Of a stretch of DNA of 47,574 nt, positions 33,601 through 41,572 are shown piece by piece. Each line of letters begins with the position of its first letter. Positions within the stretch are counted from its first letter, which is position 1. The position numbers and the translations under genes are program-made. The notes under the pieces are model-generated. The model searched no databases. It had not been told where the DNA came from and was given only the letters and a program-made list of their open reading frames with translations. Source of the DNA: Devosia sp. (GTDB taxonomy: Bacteria; Pseudomonadota; Alphaproteobacteria; Rhizobiales; Devosiaceae); contig NZ_JAUYGL010000012.1 in the NCBI RefSeq assembly GCF_030689745.1, positions 1-47,574 on the forward strand. Direction: 5' to 3'.

Positions 33601-35747
33601 AGCGTTATGGCCATCGTCTTTTCCGACAGCGTGTCGGACAGATGCTGGGTGCGACCGGCAATCGCCTGATCGAAGGCACTGGTGCCGCCGGTCAGCTTCT
33701 CGTCCAGTTCCTGGCTGCGCACGCGAATGGCTTCGTCCATATCGCGGGCCCTGGCATCCAGGGTCTCATCGAGCGTCGCGGCGTGGGTTTTCAGCGTGCT
33801 GCCCAGCGCGTCAGTACGGGTCGACAAAACGGTGTCGAGTGCCTTGGTGCGCTCATCCAGCGCTTCGGCAATAATGCCGGCATGGCCTTCGAGCGAGTCC
33901 GACAATTCGCGGCTGCGATGGTTCAGCGTCTCGGTAATGGCCTTGGTGCGGGCGCCGAGCACATCGCTCATTTCACGGGTCCGCTCGCTGACAACGTCGT
34001 TGAAGCGCCCGGATTCTTCGTTCAGCGCCATTTCAAGCACATTGGCGCGGGCGGCAAAGCTGGTGCCCTGCTCTTCCAGGCGTGCAATCAGATGGTCACC
34101 CTTGTCACCAACCACGCCATCAAGGGCGTGCAGGCGGGCATCGAGAATGCTGGTGATTTCGCTGAGCCTGGTATCAAACTGGCTCAGCGTATCCTGGCCA
34201 GCCGAGGACAGCGTGATGCGCGCCCGTTCGGAGGTATCGTCCAGCGCCCCGTTGATCTCGATGACAGCCGACTGCATCCGGCTGTCCATGGCGTTGAGCT
34301 GAATCGACACCGATTCATCAAGCTGCCGTGTCAGCGCGCTGAGCAGCACCTCGGCCTCGCGTGAGCGCGACGAAATATCGTCGGCAATGCGCTGGCCGAT
34401 CATGTCAAGCCCGCCGGTCACTTCGTGGCCGCGATCTTGCAGCTGGTTCAGCAGGGCGTCGCCGCCGTCGCTCAGCAGCGTCGACAGCGCACTGGTGCGC
34501 TCGTCAAAGGCCGCCGACAGGCGCTCCGTGCCCGATTCAATCAGGCCGGCGATCGACTGGGTACGGTCGTCAAAGGCGGTGGCAAAGCTGCTGCTGCGAT
34601 CTTCGATGACCCGGGTCCGCTGATCGATAGCGTCGCCGATCTGGTTGGCGCGACCATCAAGGGCCTCGGCCAGCGCGCTGATCCGGCTATCGACACCAGC
34701 GGTCAACTGTTCGGCGCGCTCATCCAGTGTCCGGGCCATGCTGGCCGTGTGGTCTTCAAAGCTCAGCGACAGCCGTCCGGCACTTTGATCGAGCGAGGAC
34801 ATGAAGTCGGTGGTGCGGTTATCGACCAGCGATACAAAATTCTCGGTGCGTTCGCCAAAGGCATTGGTCAGCGTATTGCCGGCGGTTTCCAGCGCCCGGG
34901 TCAGATTGCCGCCGCTTTCGACAATAGTGCCCGAAATGCGCTGGCTGATCATGTCGAGGTCAAACACCAGCCCGGTATGGCTCTCGGTAATGGCCTCGCG
35001 CACCCGATCGGTATTGGTCAGCACGCTTTCGCGCTGGCTGGCCAGTTCGGCGATCAGGGCGCGCATCCGCGATTCATTGTCCGAATAGGTGCGCTCGAGC
35101 GCGGTGACCTCGTTGTGGATCATCACTTCCAGCTCGCCGGCGCGCGACAGAGCGCGCTCCAGACCGTCGCCCAGTGCATTGACCTCGCGGCGCACCGCCT
35201 GACCGACCGAGGCGACCTTGTCGGCAGCGGTCACTTCGGGCTCGGCCAGCCGCATGGCGGCCTGGGTGATCGAGGAAGCGGCATTGCGCAGATCCTGCGC
35301 GCGGCGGAACAGGGTGGCGATGCCGAAAAATCCAACCACCGGCACGACCATGATGGCGGCCAGCGCGATGAAGTCGATAGTGCCGACAAAGCTGCCGAAA
35401 TCGCTGAACTGATCGCCATAACGCAGCCAGCCGCCGGCGCCCGAAATGGCCAGCCAGGCCAGCGAGACCAGTAGCGCGACCCAGATTGGGGCCAACGACG
35501 AGCGGTTCTGCAGGCTGTAGAGGATCTTGGAGGCCGGATAGCGATCGTCATTGGCGACCGGACCCGCCTGCTGGGCGATCTTGTCGGCCGCCCGCAACCG
35601 TTCACTGCGGCCGGTAGCGGCCGGTTTGCGTTCGGAAGCCTGTTGGGCGGCATTGTCCATGTTGAACACCGATTCCTTGAGGGCATCTTCGACGGCTGAA
35701 AACGCCAGCGCGGCGGGATCGTTCGTGGGGGTCGGGTTCTTCGCCAT
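30603..35747 (-). CDS. gpr: Giant membrane-anchored hendecad-repeat protein (growth-pole-ring GPR/RgsE-like)
   Basis: The 1714-residue protein has a short cytoplasmic N-terminus, two membrane segments (about residues 85-106 and 124-147), and more than 1200 residues of predicted helix built of 11-residue repeats (about 593-811 is the most regular stretch: xRTxxLxxxLx). A Pro/Glu/Arg-rich linker follows (about 1487-1580), then a conserved C-terminal domain (LADAWARYQAGESNVFSRRI, YDDVRKKLQRDPEFARTAGA). This architecture matches GPR of Agrobacterium and RgsE of Sinorhizobium, apolipoprotein-like proteins that ring the growing pole and organise polar peptidoglycan growth. That match rests on memory. 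It is monocistronic and divergent from an HPt gene. Kinesin-like or tape-measure labels are less likely. Confidence 0.75.
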   Translation of the reverse strand: MAKNPTPTNDPAALAFSAVEDALKESVFNMDNAAQQASERKPAATGRSERLRAADKIAQQAGPVANDDRYPASKILYSLQNRSSLAPIWVALLVSLAWLAISGAGGWLRYGDQFSDFGSFVGTIDFIALAAIMVVPVVGFFGIATLFRRAQDLRNAASSITQAAMRLAEPEVTAADKVASVGQAVRREVNALGDGLERALSRAGELEVMIHNEVTALERTYSDNESRMRALIAELASQRESVLTNTDRVREAITESHTGLVFDLDMISQRISGTIVESGGNLTRALETAGNTLTNAFGERTENFVSLVDNRTTDFMSSLDQSAGRLSLSFEDHTASMARTLDERAEQLTAGVDSRISALAEALDGRANQIGDAIDQRTRVIEDRSSSFATAFDDRTQSIAGLIESGTERLSAAFDERTSALSTLLSDGGDALLNQLQDRGHEVTGGLDMIGQRIADDISSRSREAEVLLSALTRQLDESVSIQLNAMDSRMQSAVIEINGALDDTSERARITLSSAGQDTLSQFDTRLSEITSILDARLHALDGVVGDKGDHLIARLEEQGTSFAARANVLEMALNEESGRFNDVVSERTREMSDVLGARTKAITETLNHRSRELSDSLEGHAGIIAEALDERTKALDTVLSTRTDALGSTLKTHAATLDETLDARARDMDEAIRVRSQELDEKLTGGTSAFDQAIAGRTQHLSDTLSEKTMAITLEIDSRTGDLAHQLEERTTSLVEQLGTSATTLTSELDTRSAELRAALDGGTQQLAQTVGTRTQQLSEALNIRTEALGDTLATHTASISETIGMRTSELADTITRQGDEARDKIDDTLRSATDTMTDHVNSMSSMIVSKVSEVNVHLGDGLESAISRITDAEHGVSARIESASQTVAESARQAADLIETGVNSARQAISEMVDSRLGTLPEAITARADITADRLSALNASINTSITQSMADLEAGADRIEETIATRITAATRNIAADISDTANHMDSAVRTALDQIRVAATDIDELLTVKAVGAVDQIETRLTDINRSVEQHTSTFASLVNEKSTELQASLNSHGNLLRDALGENAKEAEAIMAVSSSRILTDVTSALGKLNDSNLLLQRVLDASTANLANLETSVAQQTSTYSATVRDAIGQTEQAGSMVSQHVGALQTTIRGMVDEFSSILGKLDAETTNMSQATTALTITSDHAIGNLEERRGAMDSLAQSFAARADDIDGRMRMFAQSIADTVNDTERRLIGARRAMEEALSATTGTVVETLEQTTGTITEAIQSSTSEVNDALYATNERFTSSLSSNAAQMDNVVRRAADAASAALEENAHRISDVLASTAGNVTDVLNTTTGTLAETLNDSSISVRNAIAANTGQFRQALDETTGQVNERLGAFRGTADAEGRRANAALQQAQQQMVVEMQRAIEEATQRFNDTAHAMRETAREVGSELEATRAELARGVNELPEETRASAAAMRRVVAEQIEALSELNAIVRSQPATHDLNDRRASTPRLAARPEPRPETRPEAPVYQPARQPEPSREAYQAEPMRSSLIDPIRTLERAPEPVRQPEPMAQPEPVRQPAAPAAEPAAAGEGGWLRDVLRNATAKQQSTQQVQPGLSGLTEEIAASIDDAALADAWARYQAGESNVFSRRIYTLSGQGTYDDVRKKLQRDPEFARTAGAYMSEFEQLLKRAATGAHPAAETREHLLSDRGKVYTTLAHASGRLA
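33301..33971 (-). repeat. Tandem 11-residue repeats in the giant coiled-coil protein
   Basis: Residues about 593-811 of the protein read in exact 11-residue steps: ERTKALDTVLS, TRTDALGSTLK, THAATLDETLD, ARARDMDEAIR, VRSQELDEKLT, SRTGDLAHQLE, ERTTSLVEQLG, TRSAELRAALD, TRTQQLSEALN and so on. At least 19 consecutive units are in register. Looser 11-residue units extend upstream at about residues 310-450 (SRISALAEALD, GRANQIGDAID, DRTQSIAGLIE). Position 6 is mostly Leu or Ile, and positions 2-3 are often Arg-Thr. Hendecads of this kind form helices with slight right-handed supercoil, as in apolipoproteins. Confidence 0.7.
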
Positions 35748-36103
35748 ACTCTTTACAACTCTCGCGTCGGCTTGGCAGCAACAAGGCGGACTCTAGGAGA
35801 AGCATGCCCCCAACCCGTTTCCGGGCCCGTGGTCAAATGGAAACAATTCGATGCAAAAGCCCGTATCGTCCCCCAACCCTCGCCGCCGCGCGCTGGTTCA
35901 AAGCGCATTAATACATTCAATTTGAAGCAAACCGAATGGAATCTTACCCATAGGTTAATTTTCTGGGGAAGCCCCGGCAACAGGTGGAGCCGCAAAGCAA
36001 GGCAAAGGTGTGGCTTAATCACCTGTTCACCTGCCCATTCTAGGCTTATCCATGCAGCATTGTCCCTGTCGGACGCGTAGCTGCGTGTAACGGAGCGACC
36101 AGC
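35748..36103. other. Divergent intergenic region between the giant protein gene and the HPt gene
   Basis: No gene is supported in these 356 nt. An A+T-rich stretch (35900-35960) is the likely promoter zone for one or both genes. An 8-bp inverted repeat AACAGGTG (35979-35986) and CACCTGTT (36020-36027) is separated by 33 nt. A small GGGG-AAG-CCCC hairpin is at 35966-35976. A weak CtrA-like sequence, TTAATCACCTGTTCA, lies at 36015-36029, but a 7-of-8 match is not rare enough to rely on. Confidence 0.45.
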
Positions 36104-36496
36104 ATGGCCCGGAATTCGGCCCCCCTCGTACAGACCGACGCCCTCCCCACCACGCGCGCGGCGCGGCCGATCGACCTGGTGCATCTGGCCAAGCAGTGCC
36201 TTGGCGACGAGCATCTCGAATACGAGATCCTGCGCATGTATGACACCACGGTGTCGACCTATTTCGCCCGCTTGCAGCTGGCCACCAGCTATGACGATCT
36301 GGCGCTTAACCTACACTCGATCAAGGGCTCCTCGAATGGTGTGGGGGCGTTTTCGGTGGCCAGTCTGGCCAAGGCCGCCGAGTCCGAACTACTGGCCGGT
36401 CGCCCCCTCGCTCCCGAACGTCTCGACGATTTGGGCCTCGCCATCGAGGAAGTCCGCGGCTTCATCGCCCGCATGCTGGATAGCGAACCGGCTTAG
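36104..36496 (+). CDS. HPt (histidine phosphotransfer) domain protein
   Basis: The 130-residue protein is a stand-alone HPt domain: residues 24-60 give helix 1 (DLVHLAKQCLGDEHLEYEIL), and the phosphorylatable His71 is in LNLHSIKGSSNGVGAFSVAS, with Lys74 and Gly75 in the usual places. It would relay phosphate between response regulators in a phosphorelay. It is not ChpT, which has a histidine-kinase-like dimer fold. Start at ATG 36104, with GGAG about 9 nt upstream (ACGGAGCGACCAGC). It is divergent from the giant polar protein gene; no kinase or receiver is nearby, so its partners are unknown. Confidence 0.88.
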   Translation: MARNSAPLVQTDALPTTRAARPIDLVHLAKQCLGDEHLEYEILRMYDTTVSTYFARLQLATSYDDLALNLHSIKGSSNGVGAFSVASLAKAAESELLAGRPLAPERLDDLGLAIEEVRGFIARMLDSEPA

Positions 36497-36523
36497 GCGG
36501 CGCTTGCTATCACCTTCTCAGCA

Positions 36524-36556
36524 GACCTCATCCTGAGTCTCTCGAAGGACGAGGTC
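36524..36556. repeat. Palindromic intergenic repeat
   Basis: GACCTCATCC (36524-36533), spacer, GGACGAGGTC (36547-36556), a near-perfect stem with one mismatch. The sequence CCTCATCCTGAG ... TCGAAGGACGAGG is one I recall as a common dispersed palindrome in Hyphomicrobiales genomes. It lies between the HPt gene and prfC and may also affect their transcript ends. Confidence 0.65.
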
Positions 36557-36667
36557 ATGACCACGTGTCCGCCCCGGCCCGGCAGCAGTTTGACCGCTTT
36601 CCCACCATCGCTTATATAGCGGCCAACTTGCCGCGCCGATGCAGCGGCCCAACCGTCCAGCAGATCC

Positions 36668-38269
36668 ATGTCCTTATCCAGTGCCGCCGAGGCTGCGCCC
36701 CGGTCCCTTGCCGAACCATTCCGTACCCGCCGGACCTTTGCGATCATTTCGCACCCCGATGCGGGTAAAACCACGCTGACCGAGCGCCTGCTGGCGGCGG
36801 CCGGGGCGATCCAGTCGGCCGGCGCAGTGCGCGGCAAGGCTGGCGGCCGTTCCACTCGGTCTGACTGGATGGAAATGGAGCAGAAGCGCGGCATTTCCAT
36901 CACCTCCTCGGTGATGACCTTCGATTATGACGGGTTGACGCTGAACCTGCTCGACACGCCCGGCCACTCGGATTTTTCCGAAGATACCTATCGCACGCTG
37001 ACGGCGGTGGACGCCGCCATCATGGTGATCGACGCGGCCAAGGGCATCGAGGCACAAACCCTCAAGCTGTTCGAGGTCTGCCGCCTGCGCGACATCCCCA
37101 TCATCACCTTCATCAACAAGGTGGACCGCGAAGGCCTGGCGCCGCTCGATCTGATCGACGAAATCCAGAGCAAGCTGGCGCTCGATCTGACCCCGGTCCT
37201 GTGGCCCATAGGCCAGGGCGTGGATTTCCGCGGCTATCTCGATCTGCTCGAGAAGCGGGTGGTCAATCCGCAGGGCAAGCCGATCGCCGAATATGACGCC
37301 ATCGAAGACCTGCTCGACAATGCGGCGCTGGTCGAGGATCCGGTCTTCATGACGGCGCTGGAAAACCTCGAAATGGCTACCGCCATGCTGCCGGGCTTTG
37401 ATCTGGCGACCTTTCACGCCGGCCATCTCAGCCCCGTGCTGTTTGGCTCCGCGCTCAAAGGCATTGGCGTGGCCGAACTGCTGCGCACCTTGGGCGAGTG
37501 GGGCCCCGAGCCGCGCCCGCAACCGGCCATCCCGGCGCCAATCGAGCCGAGCGACAAGAAAGTCACCGGCTTCGTGTTCAAGGTGCAGGCCAATATGGAC
37601 GCCAATCACCGCGACCGCATCGCCTTTGTCCGGCTCTGCTCGGGCACCTTCACCCGCGGCATGCGGCTCAAGAATGTGCGCTCGGGCAAGGACATGGCCG
37701 TCTCCAATCCAATGTTCTTTTTCGGCAATGACCGCGAACTGGCCGATTCTGCCGTGGCGGGCGACATTGTCGGCATACCCAATCACGGTACCCTCTCGGT
37801 GGGCGATACGCTGACCGAGGGCGCCAATATCAATGTGACCGGCATCCCGAATTTTGCCCCCGAAATCATCCGCCGCGTACGGCTGGGCGATCACATGAAG
37901 ACCAAGCAGATGGCCAAGGCACTATCGGACCTGTCCGAAGAGGGCGTGACCCAGGTGTTCCGCCGCATGGTCGGTGCCGATTGGATCGTGGGCGTGGTTG
38001 GCCAGTTGCAGCTCGAAGTGCTCAGTTCACGTATCGAGAAGGAATATGGCGTGCCGATCACCTTTGAAAGCCTCAACTATGAGGTCGCCCGCTGGATCGA
38101 GTCCGACGAGCCGGCCGAACTGGCACGCTTCATCAGTGCGCAGAAAATGAACATTGCCGAAGACCGCACCGGCGCGCCGGTGTTTCTGGCACAGAATGCC
38201 TGGTGGGCTGATCGCGCCAAGCAGGACTTTCCAAAAATCCGCTTTCTGACCACCAAGGAACGCCATTGA
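36668..38269 (+). CDS. prfC: Peptide chain release factor 3 (RF3), GTPase
   Basis: The 533-residue GTPase recycles RF1/RF2 from the ribosome after termination. G-domain motifs: FAIISHPDAGKTTLTERLL (G1), RGISITSS (G2), LLDTPGHSDFSEDTYR (G3), FINKVDREG (G4). The RF3-specific sequences GAVRGKAGGRSTRSDWMEME and GQLQLEVLSSRIEKEYGVPI are present; so is the C-terminal domain with RWIESDEP and AQNAWWADRAKQDFP. Start at ATG 36668 gives the usual length. No clear Shine-Dalgarno precedes it. It overlaps the next gene by 4 nt, so the two are co-translated. Confidence 0.95.
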   Translation: MSLSSAAEAAPRSLAEPFRTRRTFAIISHPDAGKTTLTERLLAAAGAIQSAGAVRGKAGGRSTRSDWMEMEQKRGISITSSVMTFDYDGLTLNLLDTPGHSDFSEDTYRTLTAVDAAIMVIDAAKGIEAQTLKLFEVCRLRDIPIITFINKVDREGLAPLDLIDEIQSKLALDLTPVLWPIGQGVDFRGYLDLLEKRVVNPQGKPIAEYDAIEDLLDNAALVEDPVFMTALENLEMATAMLPGFDLATFHAGHLSPVLFGSALKGIGVAELLRTLGEWGPEPRPQPAIPAPIEPSDKKVTGFVFKVQANMDANHRDRIAFVRLCSGTFTRGMRLKNVRSGKDMAVSNPMFFFGNDRELADSAVAGDIVGIPNHGTLSVGDTLTEGANINVTGIPNFAPEIIRRVRLGDHMKTKQMAKALSDLSEEGVTQVFRRMVGADWIVGVVGQLQLEVLSSRIEKEYGVPITFESLNYEVARWIESDEPAELARFISAQKMNIAEDRTGAPVFLAQNAWWADRAKQDFPKIRFLTTKERH

Positions 38270-39444
38270 CCGCCCCCGACCGTATCGAAGAGCTCTTGAA
38301 CGCCACCAAAACCGCGTTCATGAACGGGGAACTGGTGCGGCTGAAGCTGGGCGGTTATCACGGCGCTGAACCCGATCTGAAATCGGTCGAGGTCAAGAAG
38401 ATCACGGTAAAGGATGGGGACAAGTTCTCCTTCACCTATCGCTACAAGACCCGCGACATCATCAAGAATTTCATTCAGCCCGAAGCGCTGGCGCTGCTGC
38501 GTGCCGCGCTCAAGGATGAGTTTTCCAGTGCGCAACTGGCGACCACCGGCTTCGACATGGTTTTCGAGCGCAACGGCCTCAAGATCCGCCTCAAGCGCAA
38601 GGAAGTGGCGGGGCGCGAGGCGCCCTCAACCGATCACAACCGGGCCAAGAACCGGCCGCTCGACGGCACCGACAAACCCTGGCTGAAGGCGCTCGGCATT
38701 GCCGGCAAGGACGGTATCGTACGCAATGACGCGCAGGACAAGTTCCGCCAGATCAACAAGATGGTGGAGATCTTTGCGCCGCTGATTCAGGCAATCCAGG
38801 CCGAGCAGCCGTTGATCGTCGATATGGGCGCGGGCAAGGGTTATCTCGATTTTGCGCTCTATGACTATCAGGTCAATGTCGCCCGGCGTGCGGTGGGCAT
38901 TGTGGGTGTTGAGATGCGCGAGCAACTGGTGGCCGACGGCAATGCCACGGCCCAGGCATCGGGCTTTGACGGGCTCAGCTTTCAGTCCGGCAGCATCCTG
39001 GATTTTGACGCCACCGGCGCTGACGCGGTGATTGCCCTTCATGCCTGTGACACGGCCACCGATGACGCTATCTTCCAGGGGATCCGCGTCGGCGCCGCGC
39101 TGATCGCCGTCGCCCCCTGCTGTCACAAACAGATCCGCCGCCAGATGGAAGCCGGCCAGCCCGACCCCCACCTTCTCCCCATGCTCCGCCACGGCATCTT
39201 CCTGGAGCGGCAGGCCGAGATGGTAACCGACACGCTGCGGGCGCTGCTGCTGGAGCTGAATGGTTACCGTACCAGGGTTTTCGAGTTCGTGTCCGACGCG
39301 CACACACCGAAAAACAATCTGATTGTCGCCGAAAAAGATGGCCGTGTTGGCCGCGATCGCGACGCGGTCCTCAGCCAGATTGCTGCTATCAAGACCATGT
39401 TCGGCATCGAGCAGCATTACCTTGAGGGTTTGCTGGGGCTCTAG
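38266..39444 (+). CDS. SAM-dependent methyltransferase (Methyltransf_32-like)
   Basis: The 392-residue protein has a class I methyltransferase motif (LIVDMGAGKGYLDFALYDYQ), then VVAL-type ALHACDTATDDAIFQGIRVG and VAPCCHKQIRRQMEAG. The arrangement DMGAGKGYL-HACD-CCHK is that of the Methyltransf_32 family, related to the METTL25/GSTCD group. The N-terminal third (about 1-140) is a separate domain seen in such proteins. The target is unknown, possibly RNA or protein, and the coupling to prfC suggests a translation link. Start is TTG 38266, overlapping the prfC stop (TTGA), with AAGGAA 6 nt upstream. Confidence 0.8.
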   Translation: MTAPDRIEELLNATKTAFMNGELVRLKLGGYHGAEPDLKSVEVKKITVKDGDKFSFTYRYKTRDIIKNFIQPEALALLRAALKDEFSSAQLATTGFDMVFERNGLKIRLKRKEVAGREAPSTDHNRAKNRPLDGTDKPWLKALGIAGKDGIVRNDAQDKFRQINKMVEIFAPLIQAIQAEQPLIVDMGAGKGYLDFALYDYQVNVARRAVGIVGVEMREQLVADGNATAQASGFDGLSFQSGSILDFDATGADAVIALHACDTATDDAIFQGIRVGAALIAVAPCCHKQIRRQMEAGQPDPHLLPMLRHGIFLERQAEMVTDTLRALLLELNGYRTRVFEFVSDAHTPKNNLIVAEKDGRVGRDRDAVLSQIAAIKTMFGIEQHYLEGLLGL

Positions 39445-39470
39445 TCCGAGCGCCACCCCCCGATAGGATG

Positions 39471-39507
39471 TCACCCCGGCCTTGAGACGGGGGCCCATCC
39501 TGAGATG
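39471..39507. repeat. Dispersed palindromic intergenic repeat
   Basis: CACCCCGGCCTTGAGACGGG then GGCCCATCCTGAG, with CCCCG pairing with CGGGG. This CCCGGCCTTGAG-type element is common between genes in Hyphomicrobiales (from memory). It sits between the methyltransferase and ferredoxin genes. Confidence 0.5.
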
Positions 39508-39636
39508 AATGACCTGCCGCAAGCTCGTTTGCCCGGACCGCCTTGCGGCTGCACAACGAGAGTGTGACAGCATAGTGGTTCCAAACCACCGCCCCATCCC
39601 CTATATCGGCTGCGAACAGCAATACCCGTGAGACCT

Positions 39637-39957
39637 ATGACCAAAATCACCTTTGTCCAGCCGGATGGCGTCCGCGTCGAGACCGAAGCCCAGAACGGCG
39701 CCACCGTGATGGAAACTGCCATCATGAATGGCGTTCCCGGCATTATCGGCGAGTGCGGCGGCGCCTGCACCTGCGCCACCTGCCATGTCTATGTTGATGA
39801 CTCTTGGACAGAAACGGTTGGCGGCCCTTCGATGATGGAAGAAGACATGCTCGACTTCGCATTTGATGTGAAGGAAGCCAGCCGCCTGAGCTGCCAGATC
39901 AAGGTCAGGGATGAGCTTGAGGGCCTGGTGGTGCATGTGCCGGGACGGCAGGGCTAA
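39637..39957 (+). CDS. [2Fe-2S] ferredoxin (putidaredoxin/adrenodoxin type)
   Basis: The 106-residue protein has the cluster motif GECGGACTCATCHVYV (Cys-x5-Cys-x2-Cys) and the fourth ligand in RLSCQIKV, the bacterial vertebrate-type arrangement. It carries single electrons, probably for the sulfite reductase encoded nearby or for other oxidoreductases. Start at ATG 39637; a GTG at 39628 would add three residues. A second ferredoxin of the same kind is at 45920-46240, with conserved flanks (TCHVYVD, SRLSCQI). It is followed after about 210 nt by cysG. Confidence 0.93.
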   Translation: MTKITFVQPDGVRVETEAQNGATVMETAIMNGVPGIIGECGGACTCATCHVYVDDSWTETVGGPSMMEEDMLDFAFDVKEASRLSCQIKVRDELEGLVVHVPGRQG

Positions 39958-40084
39958 CAAAAGCCTGGTTGCAGGTGGGATGCGATAAAGCAAAATTTGC
40001 TTGTCGGACCCCTCACACAGATTCTTTTAGCGGGGCTGGAGCATTCTCATCTGCCCTGTTCCAAGCCGAGCCCGCTAAGGGAAA

Positions 40085-40106
40085 TATAAAAGCTATTGAA
40101 TTTCAA
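40085..40106 (+). promoter_or_regulatory. Possible promoter and palindrome ahead of cysG
   Basis: TATAAA at 40085-40090 could be a -10 element. TTGAATTTCAA at 40096-40106 is a perfect 11-nt palindrome that might bind a regulator of sulfur assimilation. A further imperfect inverted repeat (CGGTTTCG / CGAACCG) is at 40125-40149. No -35 is clear, so this is tentative. Confidence 0.3.
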
Positions 40107-40167
40107 AGCCTTGCTGCAAAGCCGCGGTTTCGCGTATTTTTACGAACCGGTGCAGCAGGATTTTCTC

Positions 40168-41568
40168 ATGGGACACCTCAACACCTTCCCGTTGAGCTTC
40201 AAGGTTCGTGGTCAGCGCATCGCCATCATTGGCGGTGGCGAGGAAGCCTTGAACAAGGCCCGGCTGGTCTGCAAGACGTCTGCACAGGTTCTGGTGATTG
40301 GCCGGCAGATTGCTGCCGACTTCAGCGGCCTTGCCGTTGAACTGGTCGAGCGCGGCTTCGAACGCTCTGACCTCGATGGCGTTGCACTGGTGTTTGTCGC
40401 CGAACAGGGCGCCGATGCCGAACTGGCCAAGGCGACGGCCCGCGCCCGCAACATTCCACTCAATGTGGTCGATGTGCCGGACGAATGCGATTTCTATACC
40501 CCCTCCATCGTCGATCGCGCGCCGTTGAGCGTGGCGATTTCGACCGAGGGCGATGCGCCGGTGCTGGCACGGCTGGTGCGGGCACGCATTGAGGCCATGC
40601 TGCCCCCCGAGCTTGGCAAGATCGTGCGCCTGGCCGGTGGCCTGCGCCAGCAGGTTGAAAGCCTCATCCATCCCGGCCCCGCCCGCCGGCGCTTCTATGA
40701 AGAACTGGTGACCTGCCCGCATGTGGAGGCGGCCTTGGCCGCCAGTCCTGCAGCCGGCCAGCTTGCCGCCGAAACCCTGCTCACACAGCATCAGTCCCAG
40801 CGCGACAGCGCCGGCATTGTCTGGTTGATCGGGGCCGGCCCGGGCGCCGAAGATCTGCTCACCCTGCGCGCCCAGCGGCTGCTGCAACAGGCCGACGTCA
40901 TTGTGCATGACCAGCTGGTGCCCGACGCCGTGGTGCAGATGGGGCGGCGTGATGCCGAACAGATTTCCGTTGGCAAGGCCAAGGGCCATCACTCCTTCAG
41001 CCAGGCACAGATCAATACCCTGCTGATCCGGCTGGCGCGGCAGGGCAAGAAGGTGGCAAGGCTCAAATCAGGCGACCCGATGGTGTTCGGGCGCGCCGGC
41101 GAAGAAATCGCCGCCCTGCGCAAGGCAGGCCTGGCCTATCAGATCATTCCCGGCGTCAGTGCTGCCCTGGCCGCCGCCGCCGATACAGCGACCCCGGTGA
41201 CGCTGCGCAAGGTGTCGAGCGGCTTCATCATGGCGACGGCGCATGGTGCCGATGACGGCGATCTGACCCACTGGGCGGCGCTGGCACAGGCCGGTCTGAC
41301 GCTAGCGCTCTATATGGGCAAGTCGATTGCATCAGACGTTGCCAGCCGGCTCGTCGCCCATGGCGCCCATCCGGATCTCCCCGTGGGCATAGTGGTCAAT
41401 GCCGGGCGCCCCCGGATGACAACCTATTCGGGCAATCTGCGGTCGCTGATCGAAAGTGATGTGGCGTTCGCCGACGGTCCCGCGATCATTTTTGTTGGCG
41501 AAGCAGTCGCGGCGGGCGACTGGGCCAATGCGGCGGCGATCGCCGCCCAGAACTACAAGGTGGCGTGA
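40168..41568 (+). CDS. cysG: CysG, siroheme synthase (fused precorrin-2 dehydrogenase/ferrochelatase and uroporphyrinogen-III methyltransferase)
   Basis: The 466-residue protein has an N-terminal CysG(B) NAD-binding domain (VRGQRIAIIGGGEEALNKAR, VVDVPDECDFYTPSIVDRAP) and a C-terminal SUMT domain from about residue 217 (VWLIGAGPGAEDLLTLRAQR, VARLKSGDPMVFGRAGEEIA, YQIIPGVSAALAAAADTATP). It makes siroheme, the cofactor of the sulfite reductase two genes on. ATG 40168 is chosen because AGGA lies 8 nt upstream and it gives the standard N-terminus; an upstream in-frame ATG (40096) would add 24 unrelated residues. It heads the cysG - DUF2849 - cysI - cysH-like set. Confidence 0.94.
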   Translation: MGHLNTFPLSFKVRGQRIAIIGGGEEALNKARLVCKTSAQVLVIGRQIAADFSGLAVELVERGFERSDLDGVALVFVAEQGADAELAKATARARNIPLNVVDVPDECDFYTPSIVDRAPLSVAISTEGDAPVLARLVRARIEAMLPPELGKIVRLAGGLRQQVESLIHPGPARRRFYEELVTCPHVEAALAASPAAGQLAAETLLTQHQSQRDSAGIVWLIGAGPGAEDLLTLRAQRLLQQADVIVHDQLVPDAVVQMGRRDAEQISVGKAKGHHSFSQAQINTLLIRLARQGKKVARLKSGDPMVFGRAGEEIAALRKAGLAYQIIPGVSAALAAAADTATPVTLRKVSSGFIMATAHGADDGDLTHWAALAQAGLTLALYMGKSIASDVASRLVAHGAHPDLPVGIVVNAGRPRMTTYSGNLRSLIESDVAFADGPAIIFVGEAVAAGDWANAAAIAAQNYKVA

Positions 41569-41572
41569 GCAC

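Noticed and set aside
32574..34364. Plus-strand frame of 596 codons within the giant coiled-coil gene
   Set aside because: It is the antisense of the hendecad repeat region, which explains its own repeat look.
36015..36029. TTAATCACCTGTTCA as a CtrA box upstream of the HPt gene
   Set aside because: It matches only 7 of 8 half-site bases and lacks a second supporting site; about 0.3 such matches are expected by chance in a spacer of this size.
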